Positions 21,443-29,287 of a stretch of 64,000 nucleotides of DNA are shown one piece after another. Within the stretch, counting starts at the first letter, position 1. Every line of letters begins with the position of its first letter. The notes below the pieces were generated by a model. It was not told the DNA's origin. It searched no databases and saw only the letters and a list, made by a program, of their open reading frames with translations. A program made the translations under genes and the position numbers. Source of the stretch: Staphylococcus arlettae (GTDB lineage Bacteria; Bacillota; Bacilli; Staphylococcales; Staphylococcaceae); assembly GCF_002902345.1 (NCBI RefSeq), contig NZ_PPQB01000010.1, positions 192,999 to 256,998 of the forward strand, written 5' to 3'.

Positions 21443-21918
21443 TTAACTCCAACCTTTTTTAGTTTTTACATCAAATACATAGCCAGATTTACTTTGAAAG
21501 TAATGAACAGAAACCTTTTTCCCTTTTACATAACCATTTTTGTATACTTTAACCCATCTACCAGATTCGATTTTCCACAAATCTTTGAGCAACGGTTTAT
21601 TGTTTACAGTGGAATGTTTTGTTCCATTTGAACTGGTTTAAATCCTGCTGGGTATTTTGGAGCATATTTTATACTTTTATACGCCTTCATTCCATGTTTA
21701 ATAATGAACCTAACTATCGCATTTCGATTTTCATAGTGTTGTGTCGATTTTACAGGAACATAATCTGGTAAATTATCCTGTTCAGCTTGATTTATACTTT
21801 CGTCTAAAGTTCCAATCGAATCAACATCTTCATATTCATTTCCGAGCACTGAAATGAGGGAAGAAATAAATGTAATTAATAGTATTAAGACTAAAAAAGA
21901 TATAAATTTATTTTTCAA
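21443..21918 (-). pseudogene. putative secreted toxin (SAR2788-like), frameshifted
   Basis: The TTG at 21918 follows a GGAGGT site and opens a frame with a signal/anchor helix (FISFLVLILLITFISSLISV) and about 80 further residues, ending prematurely at 21604. The missing C-terminus continues at once in the -1 frame: NNKPLLKDLWKIESGRW .. VSVHYFQSKSGYVFDVK .. GWS, stop at 21443. One extra base in the AAAA run near 21625 would join both parts into about 158 residues. The WVKVYKNG..VHYFQSKSG..VFDVK pattern recalls the staphylococcal SAR2788 putative toxin family (from memory). Translation of a downstream DUF3969-like gene is coupled to its stop. Confidence 0.65.
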
Positions 21919-22317
21919 TTTATAGTAATACCTCCTAATATATAATTGTTTATATATTAGCGTGGTAATAAATCAAAATTGAAGTCTAATATGGAATAAG
22001 GTAAAAAATAATAACTTAAGAAGTAAAAAAGCGTTTGTTCTAGCCTTGATACTACTAAAATAACCACACATGTTACTGTGTGGCTGTTTTAGTAGTATAT
22101 ATACAAATGGAGTATTATATTTATGAGAAAACAAATTGAAAGACTGTATAAGTAAATATTGACGCAATAGCAATCGTTATATAAGATGTGCTTTAATATA
22201 AGCGTTACATAAATAGAAAACCTATTGGTATATTGCAGCTTCAAACAGACACAGACATAGAGTTAAATAAAATTTAAAAAATAGTCGTAAATAATAAATT
22301 AAGACTAGGGGAAAAAT
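21919..22317. other. intergenic region with a long hairpin
   Basis: Divergent promoter region between the toxin-like locus and a GNAT gene. The only clear structure is the hairpin at 22050-22097. No credible gene is seen on either strand. Confidence 0.5.
22050..22097. terminator. symmetrical hairpin, orphan terminator
   Basis: TACTACTAAAA..ACCACACA / TGTGTGG..TTTTAGTAGTA with AT-rich flanks. No gene ends here now; it probably belonged to a lost gene. Confidence 0.5.
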
Positions 22318-22749
22318 ATGAATCTTTCAAAAATAGCACTTCAGGAAAAAGATTATCAAAAAGCATTAGAAATATGGGAAAGCTCTGTTACTGCAACCCA
22401 TGATTTTTTAAAAGAAAAAGATAGATTGGAATTTAAATCTGAAATTCCAAAGTATTTTAAACGTGTCGAAGTCTATTTATGGTTTGAAAATGATGAACCA
22501 ATTGGTATTTCAAGTACAAACGAACAAAACTTAGATATGTTATTTATAGATCCTAAATATTTTAAAAAAGGATACGGTACAAAAATACTTCAATATCATA
22601 TTCAAGAAAATAAAGTTCAATACGTCGATGTCTATAAAGATAATCATAACGCAGTAAATATTTATATCAAAAATGGATTTAAAAAATATAAAGAATCACA
22701 AACCGACGAACATGGTAAAGACTATCCTATATTACACCTTAAATTATAA
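22318..22749 (+). CDS. GNAT acetyltransferase, YjaB-like
   Basis: 143 residues. LEIWESSVTATHDFL at the N-terminus and LDMLFIDPKYFKKGYGTKIL (acetyl-CoA-binding motif A with GYGT) match E. coli YjaB, including the conserved final HGKDYPILHL. These enzymes acetylate amines using acetyl-CoA; the substrate is unknown. No strong ribosome site is seen directly before the ATG (GGGGAAAAAT lies four bases upstream). A terminator follows. It is monocistronic in the accessory stretch. Confidence 0.82.
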   Translation: MNLSKIALQEKDYQKALEIWESSVTATHDFLKEKDRLEFKSEIPKYFKRVEVYLWFENDEPIGISSTNEQNLDMLFIDPKYFKKGYGTKILQYHIQENKVQYVDVYKDNHNAVNIYIKNGFKKYKESQTDEHGKDYPILHLKL

Positions 22750-22771
22750 ATTATTACATGATGATACTAAT

Positions 22772-22804
22772 ATAAAACCCACCTAAATGAATAGTTGGGT
22801 TTTA
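22772..22804 (+). terminator. terminator between convergent genes
   Basis: ATAAAACCCA..CT / AG TTGGGTTTTAT, usable in both directions between the YjaB-like gene and the HAD gene. Confidence 0.72.
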
Positions 22805-22844
22805 TGTGAAAATTGCATGAATTTTAAAACTGCAAGTAATTCTC

Positions 22845-23525
22845 CTAAAACATATTCTTCTTAGAATTTTGATTTAGTATAATATCAGTTAGTTCATACA
22901 AATTTTTAATTTGATTTGTTTCGTTATGTAGTTCATTTTCATTATTCAATCGATAAATACTATGCATTCCAGCTAATCTAGATGCCTCGTAATCATTTTT
23001 AAAACTATCACCAACAAATAGACATTCACTTAAGTCTACCTCCAATTTCTTAGCCGCTCTTTCAAAAATAAGAGGATTAGGCTTTTTTATGTTTTCTTTG
23101 TCAGAAACTAAAATCACATCCATGTATTGTTCAATGTATAATGCTTTAATATTATTGAGTTGAAAAGGATATTTACCATTCGTGATTATGCCTAATTTGT
23201 AACCATTTGATACCAGCCAGTCTAATGTAGCCTTTAGATTTGAATAGGGCAAACAATGATTACAAAAATTATTTATATAATCATTTAGTAAATCATCAGC
23301 ACTTATATGAATAATATTAAATACATCAATTAATTGTTTATAAACTCTATCTTTCCATACATAACCATTTTGATCTAATTCTATAAATTTACTTTTGAAA
23401 GTTTCTTTTTCAATATGATTTAAGTAATTTTTGAATTTGTCATATTGATAATCAATAAATTTAATTAACGAAGATTGTCTGTCTAAAATTGTTCCATCTA
23501 AATCAAATAAAATTGCTTTTATCAT
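22845..23525 (-). CDS. HAD-superfamily hydrolase (phosphoglycolate-phosphatase-like)
   Basis: 226 residues. HAD motif I LFDLDGTILD (nucleophile Asp8), a helical cap, motif II in GIITNGKYPF, motif III lysine in ENIKKPNPLIFE and motif IV CLFVGDSFKNDYEAS. Probably hydrolyses a small phosphate ester; the specific substrate cannot be told. ATG follows AAGAGGT. Convergent with the YjaB-like gene. Confidence 0.88.
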   Translation of the reverse strand: MIKAILFDLDGTILDRQSSLIKFIDYQYDKFKNYLNHIEKETFKSKFIELDQNGYVWKDRVYKQLIDVFNIIHISADDLLNDYINNFCNHCLPYSNLKATLDWLVSNGYKLGIITNGKYPFQLNNIKALYIEQYMDVILVSDKENIKKPNPLIFERAAKKLEVDLSECLFVGDSFKNDYEASRLAGMHSIYRLNNENELHNETNQIKNLYELTDIILNQNSKKNMF

Positions 23526-23621
23526 AATATACCTCTTAAATAATTATTATTTGAATATTCAATCAATTAGAAATAATGATATCATATAATAAGCATTTTT
23601 GAGGTGAGGGGGATATAAAAT

Positions 23622-24092
23622 ATGTGTGTTTATTTAAAACAGATGAATAAAAAAGTTTTCGAATCGTTTTATGAAGAAAGTATTGTTGACTATGCGAATG
23701 AACATGTGAAGAGTGGTGATTGGGAGGCAGAGGGTTCTACAGAAAGAGCAAGGTCAGAGTTTGAAAATTTATTGCCTGAGGGATTAGATACAAGTAATCA
23801 ATATTTACTGTCTGCTATTTATAATAATGTTGAAATAGGTTATGTATGGTTACATATCTATGATGGTAAAGACCAAAAGAAATGTTTTATTTATGATATT
23901 AACATTAAAGATGCATACCGAGGACAAGGTTTAGGTACAAAAACGATGCGCTCCATAGAAGAATATTGCAAAGATACAGATGTAGAAACTATTGGATTGC
24001 ATGTGTTTGGACATAATAAACGAGCTGTAGCTTTATATAATAAGATGGGATTCGAAACTACAAATTATCGTATGGAGAAAAAATTAAAGTGA
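23622..24092 (+). CDS. GNAT N-acetyltransferase
   Basis: 156 residues. Motif A is YDINIKDAYRGQGLGTKTM and the C-terminal HNKRAVALYNKMGFE is the usual GNAT motif B. Substrate unknown. The ATG at 23622 lies after a GAGGTGAGGGGG ribosome site; another ATG eight codons later would also keep the domain. fosB begins 27 bases downstream, so the two are probably co-transcribed. Confidence 0.85.
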   Translation: MCVYLKQMNKKVFESFYEESIVDYANEHVKSGDWEAEGSTERARSEFENLLPEGLDTSNQYLLSAIYNNVEIGYVWLHIYDGKDQKKCFIYDINIKDAYRGQGLGTKTMRSIEEYCKDTDVETIGLHVFGHNKRAVALYNKMGFETTNYRMEKKLK

Positions 24093-24118
24093 TAATGTAT
24101 TAGGAAGTGAATTTTACA

Positions 24119-24541
24119 ATGATTCAATCTATAAACCACGTTACTTATTCAGTAACAGACATTAAGCAATCTATTGCTTTCTATAAAGATATTTTAAAAG
24201 CTAATATTTTAGTTGAGAGTGACAAAACTGCGTATTTTACGTTAGGTGGTCTATGGCTAGCATTAAATGAAGAAAAGGATATACCTAGAAATGAAATTCA
24301 ATATTCATATACACATATGGCCTTTACAATTGACGAGAGTGAATTTGATGAATGGTATCAATGGTTAAAAGAGAACAATGTGAATATACTAGAAGGTCGT
24401 ACGAGAGATGTAAAAGAAAAGAAATCAATATATTTCACTGATCCAGATGGCCACAGGTTAGAACTACACACTGGTACATTAGAAGATAGGATAGACTACT
24501 ATAAAGAAGAAAAGCCACATATGAAATTTTACAAAAAATAA
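24119..24541 (+). CDS. fosB: FosB, Mn-dependent bacillithiol transferase (fosfomycin resistance)
   Basis: 140 residues of the vicinal-oxygen-chelate fold. The three metal ligands stand exactly where FosB has them: His7 (SINH), His66 (SYTH) and Glu115 (HRLELHTG). Strong similarity to staphylococcal FosB also in LALNEEKDIPRNEI and FTDPDGH. FosB opens the fosfomycin epoxide with bacillithiol. The ATG at 24119 is preceded by AGGAAG at 11 bases; a GTG at 24107 overlaps that site. It follows a GNAT gene in a chromosomal accessory stretch, with no plasmid or IS signature nearby. Confidence 0.93.
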   Translation: MIQSINHVTYSVTDIKQSIAFYKDILKANILVESDKTAYFTLGGLWLALNEEKDIPRNEIQYSYTHMAFTIDESEFDEWYQWLKENNVNILEGRTRDVKEKKSIYFTDPDGHRLELHTGTLEDRIDYYKEEKPHMKFYKK

Positions 24542-24648
24542 AATCGCTTTATGTAATGTCTAATCAATGGGGTTTTTATGATGTCAGATTTTATGATAAT
24601 GTAAGTATATAAAAATAAAATTGACCAAAACATAAGAGGACGATTGTT

Positions 24649-24822
24649 ATGAGTATAAAAGAAATGTGGCATTATTTATTAAATAAAAAGTGGGAATCTA
24701 ATGATATTTGGTTGTTAATTTTATATGTGCTAATTGCAAGTTGTTTTGTAACACCTTTGTTAGGTATACCAATTGGTATAATTGCATTCTTAATACTAAA
24801 TGAAAATGTCTTTAAAAAATAA
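24649..24822 (+). CDS. 57-residue membrane protein, unknown
   Basis: 57 residues (MSIKEMWHYL ... LNENVFKK) with an AGAGGACG ribosome site eight bases before the ATG. The N-terminal 20 residues are polar, the remaining part is two short hydrophobic helices broken by PLLGIPIG. No family recognised. It lies about 100 bases after fosB and 60 bases before another small membrane gene. Confidence 0.6.
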   Translation: MSIKEMWHYLLNKKWESNDIWLLILYVLIASCFVTPLLGIPIGIIAFLILNENVFKK

Positions 24823-24885
24823 TAGGTCAATATTGTGCAGTGAAATAGATAAGCAATACCAATTTAGAAAGGTAAGTGTTTATAT

Positions 24886-25086
24886 ATGGCTAAGTATTTT
24901 ACTACTAAAAAAATAGCTTTATACTTGTTTGCTATATTAATAATTTTACGCCCAATAGTGATTAATATCTTTGATTTGGATAGGTCACTTACGGTTCAAA
25001 TTACAATTGATAGTATATTTATAATCATTGGTCTCATAATTCTTTTTTTAAATTATTATTTCCATAAAAGAGGAAACAACAACTAA
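24886..25086 (+). CDS. 66-residue membrane protein, unknown
   Basis: 66 residues with two hydrophobic helices (about residues 10-26 and 37-56) and a short positively charged tail FHKRGNNN. GAAAGGTAAG lies upstream of the ATG. No family recognised. Directly after the stop (25087-25161) a 23-codon frame resembling the start of a GNAT domain (..FKIAHSKANIEGVINVL..) ends in a stop and may be a gene fragment. Confidence 0.6.
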   Translation: MAKYFTTKKIALYLFAILIILRPIVINIFDLDRSLTVQITIDSIFIIIGLIILFLNYYFHKRGNNN

Positions 25087-25190
25087 TACAAATGAATTTA
25101 AAATTGCACATAGTAAAGCAAACATTGAAGGTGTAATTAATGTTTTAAATGTTAATACTTAAATATAAAATATTTTATGCAAACTAAAAT

Positions 25191-25229
25191 AAAAGAGCAA
25201 TGAATTTTAAGATTCATTGCTCTTTTTAT
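25191..25229. terminator. bidirectional terminator
   Basis: AAAAGAGCAATGAAT / ATTCATTGCTCTTTT, a 15-bp perfect stem followed by TATTT. It serves the plus genes upstream and the minus gene at 25233. Confidence 0.92.
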
Positions 25230-25232
25230 TTA

Positions 25233-25658
25233 TTAATGGTCTAGAAATTTAATAGTTAGTTTATTATTTGGATCCTTTTCAATAACTTTTTGGGCAATTG
25301 ATTTGAGATCCTGCTTATTAATAATATCGAAGTCTGGTTCGTCTATAATTTTTAAAAACTCAACTAAAAGGTTGTAATCTTCAAAATTAGAAAGTTCTAA
25401 TGATTGCCAATAATGATAATATGCTAAATCATAAGCATGATCTATATAATTAAAGTGGAAATGATAAATACTGGCAACCATTTCATGGCATTCAATAGTA
25501 TTAACTTGGTTAGCAAGCGTTGATAAATAAAGTGCTATTTTTTCATCAGAAATATCATTTGACATAAAATATATCAAAACTTCATCAATATCATTATTTT
25601 CTAATATATTTTGAAGTTCACTTGGTTATAAATTTATTAATATATTAATGCTTTTCAT
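25233..25658 (-). pseudogene. small helical protein gene broken by an in-frame TAA
   Basis: The natural start appears to be the ATG at 25658, after GAGTGAG. Ten codons (MKSINILINL) are followed by TAA and then, in the same frame and without a gap, by PSELQNILENND.. through to the stop at 25233; without the TAA it would be about 141 residues. A TTG at 25577 could still start a 114-residue product but has no ribosome site. The helical, acidic sequence looks like a small immunity-type protein; no family is assigned. Confidence 0.62.
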
Positions 25659-25856
25659 AAGGCTCACTCAACCTTTCGATATATATTTGAGAAAAAGATG
25701 ACTTGTACAATTAAGTATAGAACGTAATTTTCAAAAGGAAAGTGACTCTTTTATCTATGTAATTAAAAAGTAAAGAAAAACTATAAATTAGTATAATACA
25801 GCGATTGCTTTTGTTAATGAATTATTAAATAATATTAACAAGTAGAATAAGTAAAT

Positions 25857-26597
25857 GTGAGAAACTTGCAACATTCAAGGGTTCAATATCTAAATGGATA
25901 TTTCAAAGAGCTATTGCAAGTCATGGGTGAATTGATGGAAATTAAAGTAGCTTTAGATAAAACGGAGGAAAAAATGATTCAATTACCTATTTATAAAAAG
26001 GAGTTTTTTCGAGATAAGTTAACATTTGATGTAGATCTTACTGAAGGGCTTTATCAATTTGTAGAGAGAGCTGAACATATTAGCGTCGATTATTTTTCAG
26101 AATATAATCCTTTGTATTTTGAAACAGTAAATAGAAATGCTATTGATATATTTAATTATTTGTTTTCAAATTATAAAAAATTAATCTTCGTTACAGCCAT
26201 TATGTCTTTTGACAACATACCAAAAGAGCGAACTAATTTTATGTCGAAATACATTAGAAATCATCATAAATGAAAGTATCGTTTACATAGACAAGCATTT
26301 AAAAATGATATGAGTATTGATGAGGATTTTGTAAATTGTGAATATTATGTTGTAGAGATAGATAAAAAAGATTTACGTCACCAATATTTAATTCAAAGTA
26401 TCGCTAATCTTGATTTTCCGGGGAGAACACCAAATATCAATAAAAGGTGGAAATGGCTAGATTTTTTTATTATAAGTGAAGACCAGAATATTACATTTTT
26501 CATGCACGATGATACAGGTATAGGTGTTCAATTTAAAAATAAACAGGATTATGAAAATTTTAAAAATAAATTCGGTTATTTAAAATATGAAGTATGA
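25857..26597 (+). pseudogene. DUF3885-like gene split by one in-frame TGA
   Basis: Two open stretches, 25857-26273 and 26310-26597, are in the same frame and only the TGA at 26271 separates them; the intervening codons (KYRLHRQAFKND) are open. The joined product of about 246 residues has a C-terminal pattern DLRHQYLIQSIANLDFP .. TFFMHDDTGIGVQF that resembles DUF3885 (..sDI..kLl.aI.n.DF....YDDRG). The GTG at 25857 has no ribosome site, so the 5' end may also be damaged. Confidence 0.65.
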
Positions 26598-26681
26598 TAG
26601 AAAACTAAGTTACTTTTGGCAATTGATAGTTTTTAGTTTAATAGTCATTAGACAGTTGAATAGGTAAGAAAAGATATAGTT

Positions 26682-26714
26682 AAGACAAGCACATCAGTGT
26701 TTGTCTTTTTTAAT
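26682..26714 (+). terminator. terminator after the DUF3885-like pseudogene
   Basis: AAGACAAGCAC-ATCA-GTGTTTGTCTT followed by TTTT. Confidence 0.85.
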
Positions 26715-26805
26715 ACACCTTGAATTTAGTTGACTTATTGCAATATAGATGTAACATTACAATTGAGTCGAGTATGATTCAAAATTCATACAGGGAGTGT
26801 TTAAT

Positions 26806-27291
26806 ATGAATAATGTGTCAAAGGTTTTGTTATCGTGCGGCCTCGTATTTAGTACAGCTATAGGTGCAGCAGCCATTTATTCACATCAACCACATGCCCA
26901 AGCAGCAGAAACGCCTCATTATAACTTTACTGGTTATACGTCTGCTAACAGTGAATTTATTTTGGATGAAGATTTTATTAACGCAATTAAACATGACAAT
27001 TTAACTATGAATGGTTACAGCATCACTAAAGGAACTACAGATACAGTACAATTGGTAGATATTTACGATCAACAATTCCGTGAAAGAGGAGAAAATAACG
27101 CGGATTTTGTTCTTTTTGAGTTAGATGGTAAAACAGTGTCACAAAATGATTTATTAGAAGTATATGGTCCATCTGATGTTTATGAAACACCAGATGGGAA
27201 TATGTATGAACGTGATTATAATGGAACATTGATTCAATTTTACGAAAATGATGGATATATAACTAAAGTAAAAATCCAGGCATATGAATAA
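26806..27291 (+). CDS. IsaB-family secreted protein
   Basis: 161 residues. A signal peptide of about 33 residues ends at AQA-AE. The mature part matches S. aureus IsaB in order: YNFTGY, FILDEDFINAIKHDN (IsaB FVLDKNFINAIKYDN), IYDQQF, then a C-terminal beta-rich half. IsaB is a surface/secreted immunodominant antigen reported to bind nucleic acid and host factors. The ATG at 26806 is 11 bases from GGGAG; a GTG at 26797 is too close. A terminator follows. Confidence 0.85.
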   Translation: MNNVSKVLLSCGLVFSTAIGAAAIYSHQPHAQAAETPHYNFTGYTSANSEFILDEDFINAIKHDNLTMNGYSITKGTTDTVQLVDIYDQQFRERGENNADFVLFELDGKTVSQNDLLEVYGPSDVYETPDGNMYERDYNGTLIQFYENDGYITKVKIQAYE

Positions 27292-27321
27292 TTCAGGAAT
27301 TCTAAATAGCTCATTAAAATT

Positions 27322-27362
27322 TAACTAGGGTAGGCACGACAGTGCTTACCTTAGTTTTTTGT
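27322..27362 (+). terminator. terminator of the IsaB-like gene
   Basis: AACTAGGGTAGGCAC-GACA-GTGCTTACCTTAGTT stem with G-T pairs, then TTTT. Confidence 0.85.
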
Positions 27363-27545
27363 TGGGGATAATATTAAGATTCAATGGTAGTTATGGTTGA
27401 AAATAATTGTTATATATTGATAAAAAACCAAATAATTTTATATTGTTCAAAATACAATTTTAATGATAGGCTATTGGTAACAACGTTGTACGCATTATAG
27501 TTATTAATGAGGTTTTAAGTTCAGTGATACAGAAAGGGGATAACT

Positions 27546-27887
27546 ATGAAAAAAGTAAAATTAGTGGTAGGAACAAGTATTATAGCAGGAGCATTATTAT
27601 TTAGTAATAATGTGGCTGATGGGTCACTTAATAAAGAAAAATTAACAGACGCTGCAGTTAAGACAGTTATTGAAAATACCAGTTATAAAGAAGGTGGCAT
27701 AAATCATACTGAGAAAATAACAGATAAAGGTGATTTTTATGAGATTCCAGTTTACCAAACTAATGGTGTTGGTGGATTAAAAATTATAAAAATTAATAAA
27801 GAAAATGGTGCTATTCAATATGGAGATAATGATCTTAAAGATTTTGAATCAGCAGGTTCGTTAAATCTAGATAACTATGAAGATTAA
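27546..27887 (+). CDS. small secreted protein, unknown
   Basis: 113 residues. A basic N-terminus and a hydrophobic stretch (LVVGTSIIAGALLFSNNVA) look like a signal peptide, with possible cleavage near VADG. The mature part of about 85 residues is acidic, with a PepSY-like alternation (DAAVKTVIENTSYKEG .. FYEIPVYQTN). No confident family. AAAGGGG ribosome site. Located between the IsaB-like and a GNAT gene. Confidence 0.65.
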   Translation: MKKVKLVVGTSIIAGALLFSNNVADGSLNKEKLTDAAVKTVIENTSYKEGGINHTEKITDKGDFYEIPVYQTNGVGGLKIIKINKENGAIQYGDNDLKDFESAGSLNLDNYED

Positions 27888-27999
27888 AGGTGTTATGAGA
27901 TTGATAAGGTAGAGGATTAAGTGTTAACTCTATTATTGTATGAGATAAATTTAATGAAACACCCTTAAACTTTGACATATTAAAAAGGGGTAGATTTGT

Positions 28000-28449
28000 G
28001 TGTTTGAAAAATTGAAATCTATAGATGATGCGCCATTTAATCTTTTATTATTAGCCGATCCATCTATGGATATGGTTTTAGAAAAGCTCAATAAAGGAGA
28101 ATGTTTTCTTTATAAAGTGGAATCAGAAGTTATAGGTTGTTATGTATTGAATAGAGTTACAAGGAATAGAGTTGAACTTGTTAATATCGCTGTTAGTGAG
28201 AAAAACCAAGGATGTGGAATGGGTAAACAATTAATATTACATGCTTTCGACTATACTAAAGAAAGTGGTTATAGTGAAATTGTGGTTGGTACAGGCAATT
28301 CTAGTATTGGACAAATCGCTTTTTATCAAAAAGCAGGGTTTAGAATGCTTGAGATAAATAAAGGTTTTTTTGAAAGACATTACAAGGAAAAAATTTATGA
28401 GAATGGAATTTTATGTAGAGATATGATTATGTTTTTGAAACAATTGTGA
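28000..28449 (+). CDS. GNAT N-acetyltransferase
   Basis: 149 residues, GTG start with an AAAAGGGG site. Motif A is LVNIAVSEKNQGCGMGKQLIL and the C-terminal part has GQIAFYQKAGFRMLE, a typical motif B. It probably acetylates a small amine; substrate unknown. No clear terminator follows; a promoter with a palindromic operator for the next gene begins 35 bases downstream. Confidence 0.83.
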   Translation: MFEKLKSIDDAPFNLLLLADPSMDMVLEKLNKGECFLYKVESEVIGCYVLNRVTRNRVELVNIAVSEKNQGCGMGKQLILHAFDYTKESGYSEIVVGTGNSSIGQIAFYQKAGFRMLEINKGFFERHYKEKIYENGILCRDMIMFLKQL

Positions 28450-28485
28450 ACGGATTTTAAGTTGTTAAATATAATACTGTTCGGG

Positions 28486-28536
28486 TTAGTAAACCAAATT
28501 GGTTTGATTAACTGGTGTGAGTCATCGTGTTACAAT
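28486..28536 (+). promoter_or_regulatory. promoter with palindromic operator upstream of the DoxX gene
   Basis: A perfect 15-base palindrome AAACCAAATTGGTTT (28491-28505) is extended by TTA..TTAA on its flanks. It abuts a -35 TTAACT (28508-28513), 17-base spacer, -10 TACAAT (28531-28536). Such an arrangement suits a MarR/HxlR/TetR-type repressor; none is encoded next to it. Confidence 0.55.
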
Positions 28537-28568
28537 GAACTAAAAGTAATGTGAAGGGTGTTTTTAGA

Positions 28569-28934
28569 ATGAAAATGGTATTTCGGTTGTTATATTCTTT
28601 GCTACTTATAATTGCAGGCATAGGGCACTTTACTAAAAAAGACGGCTTTGTAAGAACGGTTCTAGATATTTTGCCAGCTAAATCTTTTATCGTACAATTT
28701 ACTGGAGTTCTCGAAGTTTTATTTAGTGTATTCTTGTGGATTAAAAAAGGTCAGGCAGTCACAAGTAAATTGTTAGCTACATTTATGATTGCGGTATTTC
28801 CTGCAAACGTCAATATGGCTATTAAAGAAATTCCATTTCAACCAGGTGCAAGTCCTAATAAAATAATTTTATGGTTAAGATTACCATTACAAATCCCATT
28901 AATAGTAGGTGCACTTAAATTAGGTAGAAAGTAA
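28569..28934 (+). CDS. DoxX-like membrane protein
   Basis: 121 residues, four hydrophobic helices, beginning MKMVFRLLYSLLLIIAGIGH and containing FTGVLEVLFSVFLWIKKG, both typical of DoxX/YphA-type small membrane proteins. Some family members take part in thiol or quinone stress responses. The ATG at 28569 is nine bases from GAAGGGTG; an in-frame GTG at 28551 lies within that site. Its own promoter and operator suggest inducible single-gene control. Confidence 0.82.
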   Translation: MKMVFRLLYSLLLIIAGIGHFTKKDGFVRTVLDILPAKSFIVQFTGVLEVLFSVFLWIKKGQAVTSKLLATFMIAVFPANVNMAIKEIPFQPGASPNKIILWLRLPLQIPLIVGALKLGRK

Positions 28935-29287
28935 ATTTCTACAAAATGCATAGACTATTAGCACATTAATAATGCGAGTAACTACTGGTATTTACCACTC
29001 TTAAATAGTGAATTAATGATTGAATGCGATGGTTAATTAAAAATAGACGGTTTGAAAAAACAACTACAGCTCTCAACTTTTATAGTTGAGAGCTGTTTAT
29101 TTATGATTAGAGATAAATTGCATTCCTGAAAAATGTAACTGGTCGCAACATTATAGATGAAGGTACAAAATTAAAAGAATAATATAAACTTTCCATATAT
29201 AACAGATAGTTAGTGTGTCAGAATCATAAGAAGAATTGTATTAATTATTTTATAGTATGTTTGATAATTGTCGGGGGCGGTGAAAGA
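28935..29287. other. gene-free stretch
   Basis: Contains the terminator at 29067-29099 and otherwise AT-rich sequence with stop codons in all frames. An open frame from 29213 into the TauE gene is an N-terminal extension without ribosome site. Confidence 0.5.
29067..29099 (+). terminator. terminator-like hairpin with the same arms as the ssrA terminator
   Basis: ACAGCTCTCAACT / AGTTGAGAGCTGT then TTAT. The core arms AGCTCTCAAC / GTTGAGAGCT equal those at 20088-20114. It is about 130 bases after the DoxX stop codon. Confidence 0.7.

Noticed and set aside
21620..21632. Programmed -1 frameshifting as explanation for the toxin gene
   Set aside because: The region reads GAA CAA AAC in frame; it does not form the X XXY YYZ slippery heptamer, and no downstream pseudoknot was evident. 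A simple one-base loss in the A-run is more likely.
22050..22097. CRISPR repeat or IS end
   Set aside because: Single inverted repeat, no repetition in tandem, no transposase or target duplication nearby. No CRISPR array was seen anywhere in the window.
25087..25161. GNAT-like N-terminal fragment after the 66-residue membrane gene
   Set aside because: Only about 20 residues of vague similarity; not enough to call a pseudogene separately.
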